Origin: Xanthostigma xanthostigma
Taxonomy: Eukaryota > Arthropoda > Insecta > Raphidioptera > Raphidiidae
Direction: 5' to 3'
DNA: 64,000 nucleotides
Assembly (NCBI GenBank): GCA_963575645.1
Contig: OY754469.1
Location: 46,086,753 to 46,150,752, forward strand
Positions within the stretch are counted from its first letter, which is position 1. Each line of letters begins with the position of its first letter. Below the pieces are notes generated by a model. The model was given only the letters and a program-made list of their open reading frames with translations. It ran no database searches and had not been told where the DNA came from. The position numbers and the translations under genes are program-made. This document shows, in pieces, positions 31,385 to 41,830 of this stretch.

Positions 31385-31985
31385 TCTATACTAATATATA
31401 AAGCTGAAGAGTTTGTTTGTTTGTTTGAACGCGCTAATCTCAGAAACTACTGGTTCAAATTAAAAAAAAAAATTTTTGTTAGATAGCCCATTTATCGAGG
31501 AAGGCTATAGGCTATATAAAATCAGGCTACGACCATTAGCAGCGGAGCATTAATGAAAACTGTTGCAAAATGTATCTCAAAAATAAGCTTCTATTCAGGT
31601 GAAATGTACTAACTAAATATACTCATATTAGCGTTGTCACAATACAACGCCGGCTAGCTCAATCGGTAGAGCACACGACTGTCAATACCAGGGTCGTGGG
31701 TTCGAGCCCTACGTTGGGCGTATATATTTTTATTTTCTACATTGCTTTCTTCTAAGGCTTACATTTAAATTTATTTTAATTTTATTTAATTAATTAAAAA
31801 AAAATTATTAGTTAAAAAAAGTTCAAATACTGCTTTTTATCGACAAAAACTTTTGAACGGTAACTCCGATCATCATGAAATTTGGACACAACACATCTCG
31901 GTAAACTAAGATGAATGTGTGTACTCATGTCCTCCCTTCTCCATTCGTTCTTTTACACCCGGGTGAAACCGGACGGGACCACTAG
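31385..31985 (+). mobile_element. Helitron family C copy 2 with tRNA-like cargo
   Basis: It begins TCTATACTAATATATAAAGC after an A. It ends CACCCGGGTGAAACCGGACG then ACCACTAG followed by T. Relative to 13294-13619 it has about 285 extra bases (31560-31845) with the tRNA-Lys-like sequence and AT-rich flanks. The outer Helitron sequence matches copy 1 on both sides. Confidence 0.85.
31649..31720 (+). pseudogene. tRNA-Lys-like pseudogene
   Basis: 72 bases with GGCTAGCTCAATCGGTAGAG (D arm, A box) and GGGTTCGAGCCC (T arm, B box), closing GTTGGGCG. It follows metazoan tRNA-Lys closely, but one C of the acceptor stem is missing. The anticodon stem (CACGA/TACCA) does not pair and the anticodon position reads GTC instead of a Lys triplet. 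It is therefore not a functional tRNA; it is probably a SINE head or captured tRNA pseudogene inside the Helitron. Confidence 0.75.
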
Positions 31986-32570
31986 TGTATTATAATTGAC
32001 GATGTATCCACTTGGAGCAGTACAAATATATCTATCTATTTATCTAGTATATACAGAGTGACCAGACGCATTTCTATCGTCGGTTAGTTTCGTGAACCTA
32101 AAACTACATATTATCTGAGCTTTACGTAAGTAATTTATGTAATTTACTTATACCTCATTTGAGGGCTCTAAAATAGCCCTTAATTTGAACAGAGCTTTTG
32201 TTTTGTTTTCATTTTTACGTCATACTGTATCGACGTTTCCACCATGTGTGACTCGCGCCTCCACCATATGTGACCCGTGCTCCCACCATATTGAAGATAA
32301 CCTAAGTTTTTGACAAGGGCAAGAGTTCTAAATTTAAATTAGGGGTATTAAATAAGCTCTGGAATAGTCCTTCAAAATCTCACATCATTGTTTTTATCAA
32401 AAAAGATATTTAATTAAAAAGATTAAATATCTTTTAATTATTCCGGCACAACGGGTTTTTTTTGTTTTCAAAAATTTGTTTAATTTAAATAGTTTTTTTT
32501 TTAATTTCCACTGACTAGTTTTGGAGAAATCAATGAAAACATATCTTCCTTCTACCGAAGTATAAAAAAA
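31986..32570. other. Unassigned; one short hairpin
   Basis: AAAAGATATTTAAT (32401-32414) pairs exactly with ATTAAATATCTTTT (32422-32435). Otherwise I see nothing. Confidence 0.4.
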
Positions 32571-33158
32571 ATTGGTTGTCTGTAAAGTCGGTTTACGGAA
32601 GATAGTTTTACGTGATAACGTATTCCGTAATACGTAATTTATGTTCTATTTCTCCTATCTTCTACATATAATAATTATAATAATTCGAATCTATGATATT
32701 GCATCTTTCGCTTCAAATTTAGGTTAATTTTATTTATTAAAATTACTCACCATCTATAATAATAATTGTTTTTTTTTAACTTTCTTTCTTACGTATTTAT
32801 TTTAAGTCTCAAAGATTAACTGTCATAATATTTTGAAAACAATTGTTTCATTGTTTATATAAAATTCCAAAACCTACTTACAATATTTAAGTATTTTCAT
32901 ACGTCAAAAAATTGATTTATATAATGATAAAATTTGTATGAAAACGATTTTTTCGAGAGATGAGACCTAGCTAAAACGATTTTTTGCCCCCCAAAATCCC
33001 TTTTCAGTAAATTTCATCCAAATTGTTAGGGCCGTTTTCGAGAAAAGCACGCACAGGGTCAGGCGGAACGTTACACTTTTTCGTGCATGCAGCCGGTGTT
33101 TCATCAATTTATAAGATTGGTGATTCATCAATTTATAAGACGTTATCACGTCAAAAAA
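32571..33158 (+). mobile_element. MITE family H copy b, with internal insertion
   Basis: GTTGTCTGTAAAGTCGGTTT and TTTTACGTGATAACGTATTC mark the left. CACAGGGTCAGGCGGAACGT and TTTATAAGACGTTATCACG mark the right. About 400 bp of unrelated AT-rich DNA separates them. GATTCATCAATTTATAAGA is duplicated at the right end. Confidence 0.65.
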
Positions 33159-33391
33159 ATCAAGCCTTTTATTTAAAGTTGCCTGGGTGCTCGTACTACC
33201 TTAATAAAAATTACATAGAATTTACGAAATTTTCAAAACAAATATATTTCTGCTACAAAATGCATTACCCCGGAAAAAAATTGAAGTCATTCTTAATTTT
33301 TTTAACTTTGTTGTAGGAAAATAATGACTAACGTCCGCCACTGAAACATAACATACATAAGCTGTATAGAGTATCTAATGTTTAAAGCTCG

Positions 33392-33619
33392 GTGTATATG
33401 CCGTTATTTATCTTTTTAATCTACGGAGCAGCAACATGGAGTCAGGCTAACAGCCTGCCGAGGCTCGTTCCACAGCTACCTTATAACACAGTTCCAAAAC
33501 GCGCGATGAGGGATGGGTTAAGATGGGACGCTTTATATGTCGATCGGATACGCAGCTTGACTCTGGTGTTACATCTAGAAAAAGAGGGTCGTCATATTGT
33601 AGACGCACGACGGAAACTA
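33392..33619 (+). pseudogene. Eroded LINE reverse-transcriptase fragment
   Basis: The frame reads FLIYGAATWS, later KRAMRDGLRWDALYVDRIRS. In non-LTR retrotransposons a YG-x-ETW motif lies just after the RT palm, followed by a QRAMER-x-x-L...DRIRN pattern; the order and spacing here agree loosely. It closes at TGA 33620-33622. Key catalytic motifs are absent. Weak but better than chance. Confidence 0.38.
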
Positions 33620-33823
33620 TGATCCGCACGTATTTTTAATGATTTAATGATTTATTCAAAAAAAAATAAGTAGGTATTAATGAGTTTACAGGCGAAAGCC
33701 TAAGAAACTCAAAAAAAAATATATATATACATAAGTAGTAAAATAAAAAAAGTTATTATTATTATTAATAAAAGTATTTTATATTTATGTGTCAGAAATA
33801 ATAGTATATTACACCACGAGGGC

Positions 33824-34256
33824 CGAAATTCTGATATTCTCGCACTGTGCAGTGCAAGGCTATCAAATTTTCGATCAGTGTGGTGAATATTATCTTTTAT
33901 TACTCATGCGGGAAAGTGGTATCTTTACGCATGCTGTTACGGTTGAAAAGTAGCTATTTTCATTTGCGTGCGGAAACTTTATTTGTAGCACTGAAATTAT
34001 TGTTTGCCGCACGCAAATTCAGAGAAAAAAACAAAATAATAACGGTGTTAATTGAGGTTAAAATTTTCGATTTTGGACTTTTATTCTTGACAATTTTAAC
34101 TGAATTTTCAACTTTTTAATATGATTTAATTTCAATTTTTATTACTTCTAATTTATTTTTTTAATTCGTAATAAAATTTTAATTTAATTTAATTCGTAAT
34201 AAAAATAGTATATTGTGCAACTAGTGCGACAATGCCGCACGAGTTGCACAATATAC
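33824..34256. repeat. Small palindromic repeat and 58-bp hairpin
   Basis: 33814-33900 (ACCACGAGGGCCGAAATTCT ... TCGATCAGTGTGGT) resembles 36612-36735. AATAGTATATTGTGCAACTA at about 34204 pairs with GAGTTGCACAATATACTATT ending at about 34260, with one mismatch and a short loop. Both lie directly upstream of MITE F, as the equivalent sequence does at 36546-36735. Confidence 0.55.
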
Positions 34257-34635
34257 TATTTCTTCATACCTCAGTCGTAAGTACACTTATTAAATACATT
34301 AATTACCTAATAACATTTCTGTTTTTTCATCAATAAAGACATTATTATTATTATTATTATTAATTACATAAGAACACAGATAAATTCCAAGCAAGCAGCT
34401 TTGCGGTTATACGTAAACACACGAATGAGAGCTCATAGCTAAAATGTAATATGGTTGCTATGGAAACGACATCTAAACAACAGTTGATGGGGGATTTTTT
34501 CTTTACTGCCGCCCGAACGTACGTACTTCCCGCATTAGGGCGTGTAATCCCACCAATGCGTATAAATGTTAGACTTTCTGTCTTACAATTGATGCCGAAA
34601 GTATGTACTTTCGATCGAGGTATGAAGAAAATTTT
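34257..34635 (+). mobile_element. MITE family F copy A (most complete)
   Basis: Inverted ends TTCTTCATACCTCAGTCG and CGATCGAGGTATGAAGAA. The body includes ACACAGATAAATTCCAAGC, TTGCTATGGAAACGACATC and a GTACGTACTTCCCGC segment. The overlapping frames on both strands are products of the repeat. Confidence 0.72.
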
Positions 34636-34900
34636 ATTTATTAATAAGAAATATGAAAAAATTGTCATTAGTAAAAAATATGAAAAAAATATAATAATAT
34701 TAATATTCGAATAGGAAGAGTAGAATGTAGATATTCGACTACTTTTCATACTGAAAGTTTTTTTCTAAATTTCTCGTAGTTGGGTTTTAGTTTATTAAGC
34801 TTTTATTTTTTATTTCGAACTGTTTAGTTTTTAAATCCGCCCACCAGTACTTCCCATTTGATACCCCACAGTCTACACGATACTAATTTATTTATTAAAT

Positions 34901-35104
34901 TAAAAAGGAAGAATCCTGGTGGCATAGGATCGATGAGCAAAGCAAATACTGAATGTTTTTATTGCATTTTATTGTCTGACGTTTCGGCAATCTTTATGTC
35001 ATCTTCGGGAAGATTGCCGAAACGTCAGACAATAAAATGCAATAAAAACATTCAGTATTTGCTTTGTTCATCGATCCTATGCCACCAGGATTCTTCCTTT
35101 TTAA
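34901..35104. repeat. 204-bp foldback with GAAACGTC core
   Basis: Arms of about 95 bp are almost perfect complements: AAAAAGGAAGAATCCTGGTG, GCATAGGATCGATGA, AAAGCAAATACTGAATG and TTTATTGCATTTTATTG. The unpaired centre has CATCTTCGGGAAGATTGCCG then AAACGTCAGAC. The same layout is seen at 10882-11122 and 36915-37158. Confidence 0.82.
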
Positions 35105-35761
35105 TCTTCCAACATTCAAACAGGATCATCACATTAAATTATTAGAGTTATTTTTCACAATACTAATTTCTATTCATTTTTTCATCATCCGCCATATTGG
35201 ATTCAAGATGACGAAATATATCCACCTAACTAAGACGAATCGATAGTCTTAATCAATGGAGAATCACATGCTCAATGTGATTTGCCATTGACAGAACAAA
35301 AAACAAACTTAGTTATACAGCGATTCAGCAGCACCCAATGTTGGCAAATACCAGACCAAATTATACGTACACTAGCGGTTATTACTTTCCGCAGCTGGCT
35401 TGCTACACAGGCAATGAAAAACCCAACGCCGACGATTAATGTGGAGTATTTATATTTGTCATGAAAAAAATCACATCCAAGTGTGAGATTGACATATTAT
35501 ATGGATATAAGTTTCCAGTCAGTTTTTTATTCGCAGCCAGTGCACATGGATAAATTGATTCTATGCGATAGCCGATCGATTTGGCAATAAAGTCTTCATC
35601 TTCGCGCCTTCCAGTAGTCGATTTTTTAACTTTCCAATACACTGGAAAGTTATTGTAATGGGTCCGAAAATTGAAAAAAGTGTTTTTAAGTTATTTTCAT
35701 GCTTCAACATCACGACAATATTTTTACACTATTTCTAGAAAATTTACAATTTATATTGACA
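35105..35761. other. Mostly unassigned
   Basis: CCGCCATATTGGATTCAAGA at about 35189 resembles part of the 120-bp satellite unit. Nothing else is recognised. Confidence 0.4.
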
Positions 35762-35818
35762 CACTACCGGTCCCGCCCGGCTTCAAAAGAACGAATGGGG
35801 GGGGGGGGGGTACATGAG
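35762..35818 (-). mobile_element. Helitron family C, 3'-terminal fragment
   Basis: Read on the minus strand it carries CATTCGTTCTTTTGAAGCCG and GGCGGGACCGGTAGT, matching the 3' end of 13294-13619 with a C run expanded to at least 12. The body is absent. Confidence 0.6.
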
Positions 35819-35843
35819 TAATTAATTCTTAAATTCTGGTACA

Positions 35844-36201
35844 TACGGAAAAAATTCTCAGAATCGTTTCAAATTTGAAATTTAGCCCTTTAGTAATTAT
35901 TGAAGTGTGCTGCTAAAATTTTAATAAAATCGGCCCGACAGGACCGGACTTACAAAATTTATGAAAACGCAAGTTTACTGATATGGATTTACATACTGAA
36001 GGGTGTATATAATTTGGTAGGTACAGAGCTGGTATGTAGTATTGAAATTAAGTAAAAAAATGTTGTCTAAGGGGTGTATTAAGGTGTATTTTTTTTATTT
36101 TGTCCAAAAACAAAGTTAAGTTCAAACAATAGAGCCACACTGCTTATAAAAGCAAATACACTATATTGTCGGCAGGGTTTCGCACTGCGACCCGAGTTTT
36201 T
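35844..36201 (-). mobile_element. Repeat family J, truncated copy
   Basis: Matches 39740-40110: AATCGTTTCAAATTTGAAAT, ATTTACATACTGAAGGGTGT, GCCACACTGCTTATAAAAGC and the end GCACTGCGACCCGAG. The AT-microsatellite half is missing. Confidence 0.65.
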
Positions 36202-36545
36202 TTACGAATGCCATTACCTATTAAAATGTCAATTTTTCGGCCAACAGCCAATAAAATGACAATAATTATGTGAATGTTAAAACTTGACTGCATTAAAATG
36301 TTTACCAAAATACTTTTTCTCTTTGAAAAGAAATCAATAATAATACAAAACAAAACACGTCGAGAGAGCATATGGCAGATGGCTGCGAGCTTTTTCAATC
36401 AATGACGTATGGTTATATTATGGCTTTATATTTATGTAACAAATGCACGTTTACATTATATGTAAGTATATTATGTATAGTGCATACACATAATATGTAC
36501 AAGACTATGAACACTGTGTTCTGTAAATAGTAGATCTCGATCAAG

Positions 36546-37345
36546 AAATTTTAACACCATTTTCTGCCCTTGCACAATGTACTATTTCTCGTCTGGGTGT
36601 CATATAATACCATATTACAACACAAGGGCAGAAAGTGTGAGATTCTTGCACTGCGCGTCATGATGCCTTCGGCTTTCCTCGGGCACCATGACGTGCAGTT
36701 CAAGGCTCTCAAACTTTCTGCCCTTGTGGTGTATACTATTTTTTTTCATACTTCGGTCGAAAATGCGCTTATTAATTACATCAAAAAACACAGATAGATT
36801 CCAAGCAAGCAGTTTTAAGGTTATAAAAATACGGATGACAGCTGTTCGCGACCATTGGCTGGCGATAGTAGCGACAATCTCATGGAGCGGTGTACACGAT
36901 AACTATTTTTCTTCAATAAATAAAATGATCGACCAATTTTTCAGACAAATATATTAACAAAAAATAATAATTAATACATTAACGTTTCGGCCCGAATTTT
37001 TTAAAAACCAATTAGAAACTACTTTTTAATCAATTTTTATATTTTTTAGATTAGTTCTGAAGAAGCTCCAAATCCGGACCGAAAGGTTAATGTATTAATT
37101 ATTATTTTTTGTTAATATATTTGTCTGAAAAATTTGTCGATAATTTTATTTATTATAATATACATTTTGTATTAAAACTATTCTTAATATTTTGATATGG
37201 TAACACTTTTATTCCTTCCGGTACTGAGTTACATATTTTGACTGACATATTGTATACATAGCCGGTCGAAAGTACGTACTTCCGGCATCAGTGCGTGTAC
37301 ATGACATTCTGCCTTAAAATTGATGCGTACTTTCGACCGAGGTAT
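36546..37345 (+). mobile_element. MITE F copy C with upstream palindrome and nested foldback
   Basis: CACAAGGGCAGAAAGTGTGA and its complement (ACTTTCTGCCCTTGTGG) form a 36612-36735 palindrome. MITE F ends follow: TTTTCATACTTCGGTCG and CGACCGAGGTATGAAA. A foldback (36915-37158) splits it, and the region just after adds unassigned sequence before the right end resumes at about 37260. Confidence 0.6.
36915..37158. repeat. 244-bp foldback with hammerhead-like core
   Basis: AAATAAAATGATCGACCAAT, TTTTCAGACAAATATATTAA, the CAAAAAATAATAATTAATAC segment and ATTAACGTTTCGG are mirrored on the right. The right side has TTCTGAAGAAGCTCC-aaat-CCGGACCGAAAGG. It is related by position of motifs to 10882-11122 and by arm sequence to 21718-21809. 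Confidence 0.72.
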
Positions 37346-37493
37346 GAAAAAAAGGCGCATTTCCTCTCTCAAAAATCCCGTAAATAAACAAAACTGAAGA
37401 CGGAATTCACACTACTATTATTGATTTGCTATTATCGAGAAAGTGTTTGTATAGAGCAGAATGCAGTATATACTAGCTGTGAATGTATGTATA

Positions 37494-38064
37494 CAGTATG
37501 TAAACACGTAAGGTGCACATAGGGAAATTAACATTGGTAAAAAATGACTGGATCAGAGTGAGCCTTGAAATCTTGTTTTTCAATTTGACAGTTAATATCC
37601 TTTTGCAAAATGAATGTGTATACTACCGAAGAAAATATTCAAATGATTACAACATAATCGGACTTTTTTTATTAATGGGACATTGAATTCCCAAAAATAC
37701 TTAAATATGGTGCGAGATCAAATATCTCCGCCTATTCGTGTTGAACCTAGAGACATTGGGTCACTGATTTACCAACGCGCATACGTCATACTAGTCAGAC
37801 AATTTTTGAGTTAAATGTTTCCAAACATATGGAGTTGTTTTTTTGTTTTATTTTTGTACAAAAAATTAAAATAATGATTTATAAGGGCTTTTTATTTTTA
37901 AAAACGCCAAGTAAAATAAAAATAAATCAAAATAAAACAGAAATCCTCAAGATTACCACAATAATTCAATAGAAAAAACAATTAATGCAGTCATGGCTAA
38001 CTCTGATCCAAGTATTTTTCCCAATGCTAATTTCTCTATGTGCACCTTACGCGTTTACATACTG
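37494..38064. mobile_element. Tc1/mariner-type MITE, 571 bp
   Basis: TA flanks both ends. The termini are CAGTATGTAAACACGTAAGG, continuing TGCACATAG, and the complement ending CGCGTTTACATACTG. The inverted arms extend about 70 bp (AATTAACATTGG, GGATCAGAGT). No transposase is present. Confidence 0.82.
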
Positions 38065-38319
38065 TATAGGCGAGGTCTGGTCGGGTGGGTGGGGCCCGTT
38101 GTTATACAAAACATATGCGAGTCAATCGACAGTCGTGTTAATTTAAAGTCTCGAGCGAGGCAGCCTCAGGTGTGCGAAAACAAATTCGTTCGTTAGATTG
38201 CTTTAAAAGCTTGACGCGTTTGCATAATTAAACTTTTACACACGCTTATGGATACATAATTTATTTCCATTGACATATTACATAAATTGTTTTTTAATTT
38301 TTTTCTAATTCATAATAAC

Positions 38320-39010
38320 TCTTTATTCATACCTCGATCGAAAGCACATACTTTCGACATCAATTGTAAGGCAGAAAGTCTAACATTTACGCATTAGTGG
38401 GATTACACGCAGTGATGCGGAAAGTACGTACATTCGGGCGGTAGTAAAGCAATAAAAACTGCTGTTGATTATTCGTCTTATTTTTTACCTTGGTCGTCGG
38501 GAGTCATGCCGTTCACTTTTTATTAATAACAAGCTGTTAACTTTTAATTCAATTTTTATTTATGAAGTCTGTTTTGTCAAGCAAAACATAGCCGATTTTC
38601 AAAAGATAACAGATATTCACTATCATAACACCCGGCAAAAAAATTAATTATATATTGATAATTATCGCCTTTCTTTGTACAATAGGGGGCCGCTATGTAC
38701 CTGTACAAAATTATGCAATAAGTTGCCTATAGAAATAAAAAATATTAATAATTATGACAAATTCAGACAGTCTCTTAAAAATTTTTTAATTGAAAAATGT
38801 TTTTATAAAATGAATGACTTTTTAAACTAACTGTGTTATACCTATTGTATTGACGTATTCTAAACTGTTTCCAGTATTATAGAATAAAAATATCTATCTA
38901 TCTATCTATATCAACCCTGTTACAATTTAGCTAATAGTCGCGACCAGCTGTCATCCGTGTTTTTACGTATAACCTCAAAGCTGCTTGCTTGAAATTTATC
39001 TGTCTTTTTA
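38320..39010 (-). mobile_element. MITE F copy D, split by a LINE insertion
   Basis: TTCATACCTCGATCGAAAGC and GACATCAATTGTAAGGCAGA mark one end. After about 450 bp of inserted LINE the family resumes at about 38930 (CGCGACCAGCTGTCATCCGT, ACGTATAACCTCAAAGCTGC). The other terminal repeat is lost. Confidence 0.6.
38495..38915 (+). pseudogene. LINE 3' end (CR1/Jockey-like) with TATC tail
   Basis: Three frames in series. First SCRSLFINNKLLTFNSIFIY and HYHNTRQKN (to 38647). After a shift comes NKLPIEIKNINNYDKF, then FLIEKCFYKMNDFLN and TAA at about 38830. This matches the C-terminal region of CR1/Jockey-type LINE proteins: LF-x-x-x-x-ILT, then H-x-x-NTR, LP-x-x-IK and a final CFY-x-x-x-x-FLN. The tail is AATAAAAA followed by (TATC)n. 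5'-truncated, frameshifted and inactive. Confidence 0.72.
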
Positions 39011-39395
39011 TGTAATTAATAACTAATAATAAAAATTCGAAAGTTAGCTCAATTATAATAGTTGTACTGACTACTTAAATTTTGAGTGTCTGTTCTATAA
39101 TTGTTGTTTTTTCTAATAAAACACATTTCACTGATATTGCGTTTCTTTCAATTTGACTCTTTATCTAATATTTGAACTTCATTTATGTCCAGTGTCGAAA
39201 TGATGAGATGACAACGCGGTCTTATTATCCCTTATGTACCTTAACTTTTGTTAATTGCTATGGTTAGTAATTAATGTTCATTTTCATAATTATTGTTTTT
39301 GAAATTTCATATTGTACTTGAAAAAGTCTAAATCTATAGACGAAACGTCGTACATTATCTAACTTTTTGTCTACAATCCTGCGATTTTTCTTATT
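39011..39395. other. Short region with a hammerhead-like motif
   Basis: 39313-39354 contains TGTAC, TTGAAAA, a hairpin GTCTA/TAGAC, GAAAC-GTC and GTACA. Helices I and II can form, but the first core box differs from CUGANGA. No coding is seen. Confidence 0.35.
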
Positions 39396-39517
39396 AGTGT
39401 ATTTGCCATAAGGCACTTACACTATTGGCGTCGGTCGGATGGCGGGACCTAGGGGTCGGACCAAAATTTCTCGACGTTTCATAAGTTTCTAAGAAGTTTG
39501 GCACCATTTTTGGAAAT

Positions 39518-39585
<68 letters not shown>

Positions 39586-40110
39586 ATATGTGTTAGCACG
39601 ATAACTCTCGACAGACTTAATCGATTTAAACGAAATTTGGTCCACATGTTGGAATCCATCATCGCAAGAAGCCTATTTAAAATGGGCTCGATCGGGCTAT
39701 TTTAAGGGGGGTATTTAGGGGTTTAAAAATGTTTTTGGGCCCAAAAATACGGAAAAAATTCTCAGAATCGTTTCAAATTTGAAATTTAACCCTTTAGTAA
39801 TTATTGAAATGTGCTGCTAAAATTTTAATAAAATCGGCCCGACAGGACCAGACTTACAAATTTTATGAAAACGCAAGTTTACTGATATGGATTTACATAC
39901 TGAAGGGTGTATATAATTTGGTACAGATGTTGAATTGGTGTGTAGTATTCAAATAAAGTAAAAAAATGTTGTTCTAAGGGGTGTATTAAGGTGTAATTTT
40001 TTTTTATTTTGTCCGAAAACAAAGTTAAGTTCATACAATGGAGCCACACTGCTTATAAAAGCAAATACACTATATTGTCGGCAGGGTTTCGCACTGCGAC
40101 CCGAGTTTTT
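39396..40110 (-). mobile_element. Repeat family J, copy 2
   Basis: A full-length counterpart of 29417-30099 in the opposite orientation, from AGTGTATTTGCCATAAGGCA to GCACTGCGACCCGAG. The AT microsatellite is expanded to about 70 bp at 39520-39590. Confidence 0.7.
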
Positions 40111-40184
40111 TAATTATTATCTCGATGGACGCGATATCTAATATAAATTTAGATACACTTGTAAAGAACCAAAACCGTGCTTAA

Positions 40185-40860
40185 GGAAGTACCCTCGATA
40201 AATGAATTAACAAACAGAAAATTACGAAAATTTGCAAATATGTCAAAACCTTTTCAAAAATGACTCAGTTAAATTTTTGTGATTTTTGGTCGACTTTGAA
40301 AAAAGATATTGATAATTTTATTTCGCTGCACTTAACATGGAGTCTTATGGAAATCTGTGATTTTGACGCACTCCATCATTTATTACGTTGGAATTGACAA
40401 ACAGATTTTCAGGAAATATAAACGAATATTCTATGAAGATTTTTCTTTTTCCAAAATGTATAAAGCTTGCTTATGTTATTAGAAATAACTAAAACAAATC
40501 CGAGCTTTTTAGCAATTCATAAACATGGCAACACCGCAATATTATAGTTTGTGGCGCGTCATTCAAAGGTAAGTTACGAAACTGCAACAGTTTTGATATC
40601 GTAAAAACATACGTAAATTGAGTAAATGCTAAAAGCATAGTATTCCAAAAAAATGATAGTATATTATTATTTCCGAAATGACAGGAATAAAGAAAAGCAT
40701 TTTCATAAATTAATGCGAATTTGACACCGCGTGCTGACTTATGCTGCGTACATAAGCACTTGTAACTATGGCAAGGCATGCGGTGTTGCCAAATTATATA
40801 CTACGTTACTCAAGTAGAAGACTGAAATTCTTTGACTTACTGCGTACCGAGGGTACTTCC
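40185..40860. mobile_element. Kolobok-type MITE (TTAA target), 676 bp
   Basis: TTAA flanks both ends (40181-40184, 40861-40864). The termini are GGAAGTACCCTCG on the left and CGAGGGTACTTCC on the right, exact complements. An inner inverted pair, ATGGCAACACCGCA and TGCGGTGTTGCCA, lies around 40525 and 40785. TTAA plus a non-CCC terminus fits Kolobok better than piggyBac. There is no transposase. Confidence 0.78.
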
Positions 40861-40864
40861 TTAA

Positions 40865-41654
40865 ATCGAGTGTTAGATATTGTGTACTTAGAAAACGATT
40901 ACATTTTATATTTGCACGTTGAAAAAGTACCGTCATCAATTTCACTGAAAGTGGCCTGGAATAACGAATAACGTAAATCTGTATCACGAGCAGACTGCAA
41001 AGAGCTGTCAGGTAAAGGAGTTTCGGTAGCCGGCTAGCAATTTCCAATACTAAACTGTCATAAAACGGACCAACGTCCGTCGCACTGCAATATCAAATTG
41101 GTCGACACTTACCGGACTGCACATTTATTCCATTTGAAGTGCCGGCAGTCTGGTAGAACTTCGAGGCATGAAAAGGGACCGAAAGACGCTTGAAAACTTT
41201 TACTTTACTCACCTGCAACAAAAGAGAACATTATATTATAATATTGTAACATGCATCAACGGACGCTCTTATTGCGCGCCGACAGCACAATTTATGTTCT
41301 ACATTATGCTGTGATGAAGATTCTACCCTTCCTTATCTTTACAACTATATGCAGAGGCGCCGACTACACGGGCGCTCCGGTGCTCCGCCACCTATGGCAT
41401 CTTTTTAGCTGCAGCGAAACAAAAAAACTATTTTTGCTGTGAATATCACTCGAAATTATTTTCAAAAGTCGGCGCCTATTTCTGCTTTCTAGTGCAGCCG
41501 GAGTTGCGGTGCCCTAATATAGCGGTTTTACCACGTTTATATTAGCTCGCTTTTCGTGTATGTTCGAATTTTGTAACTGATTTTAAACTAACTTCTTGAT
41601 GAGATAGAATATAGATACTTGAAATTTGTAACATACTTAGTGTAACAATTATTG
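40865..41654. other. Unassigned
   Basis: No feature beyond short frames. The 41330-41540 patch is a little GC-richer. Confidence 0.4.
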
Positions 41655-41830
41655 TTATTTAATTCAACATATTTATTAACGTAAGTTTGTAACATGAATA
41701 TTACGTAATTCAACATATTTATTAACTTAAGTTTGTAACATGAATTTACGTAATTCAACATATTTATTAACGTAAGTTTGTAACATGAATATTATTTAAT
41801 TCAACACATTTATTAATTTAAGTTTTTTAA
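41655..41830 (+). repeat. Tandem repeat, about 48 bp, nearly four units
   Basis: ATTCAACATATTTATTAACG and TAAGTTTGTAACATGAATAT recur. The last unit is degenerate. Confidence 0.8.

Noticed and set aside
31649-31720. Functional tRNA gene
   Set aside because: The anticodon stem cannot pair and the acceptor stem has lost a base, so only the promoter boxes and T arm look intact.
34360-34749. 129-codon minus-strand frame and its plus-strand partner at 34451-34714
   Set aside because: Both fall inside MITE F. Overlapping open frames on both strands of a non-coding repeat are expected now and then.
39520-39590. AT microsatellite as a separate feature
   Set aside because: It is an expanded internal part of repeat family J, present in shorter form at 29933-29970, so it is described there.
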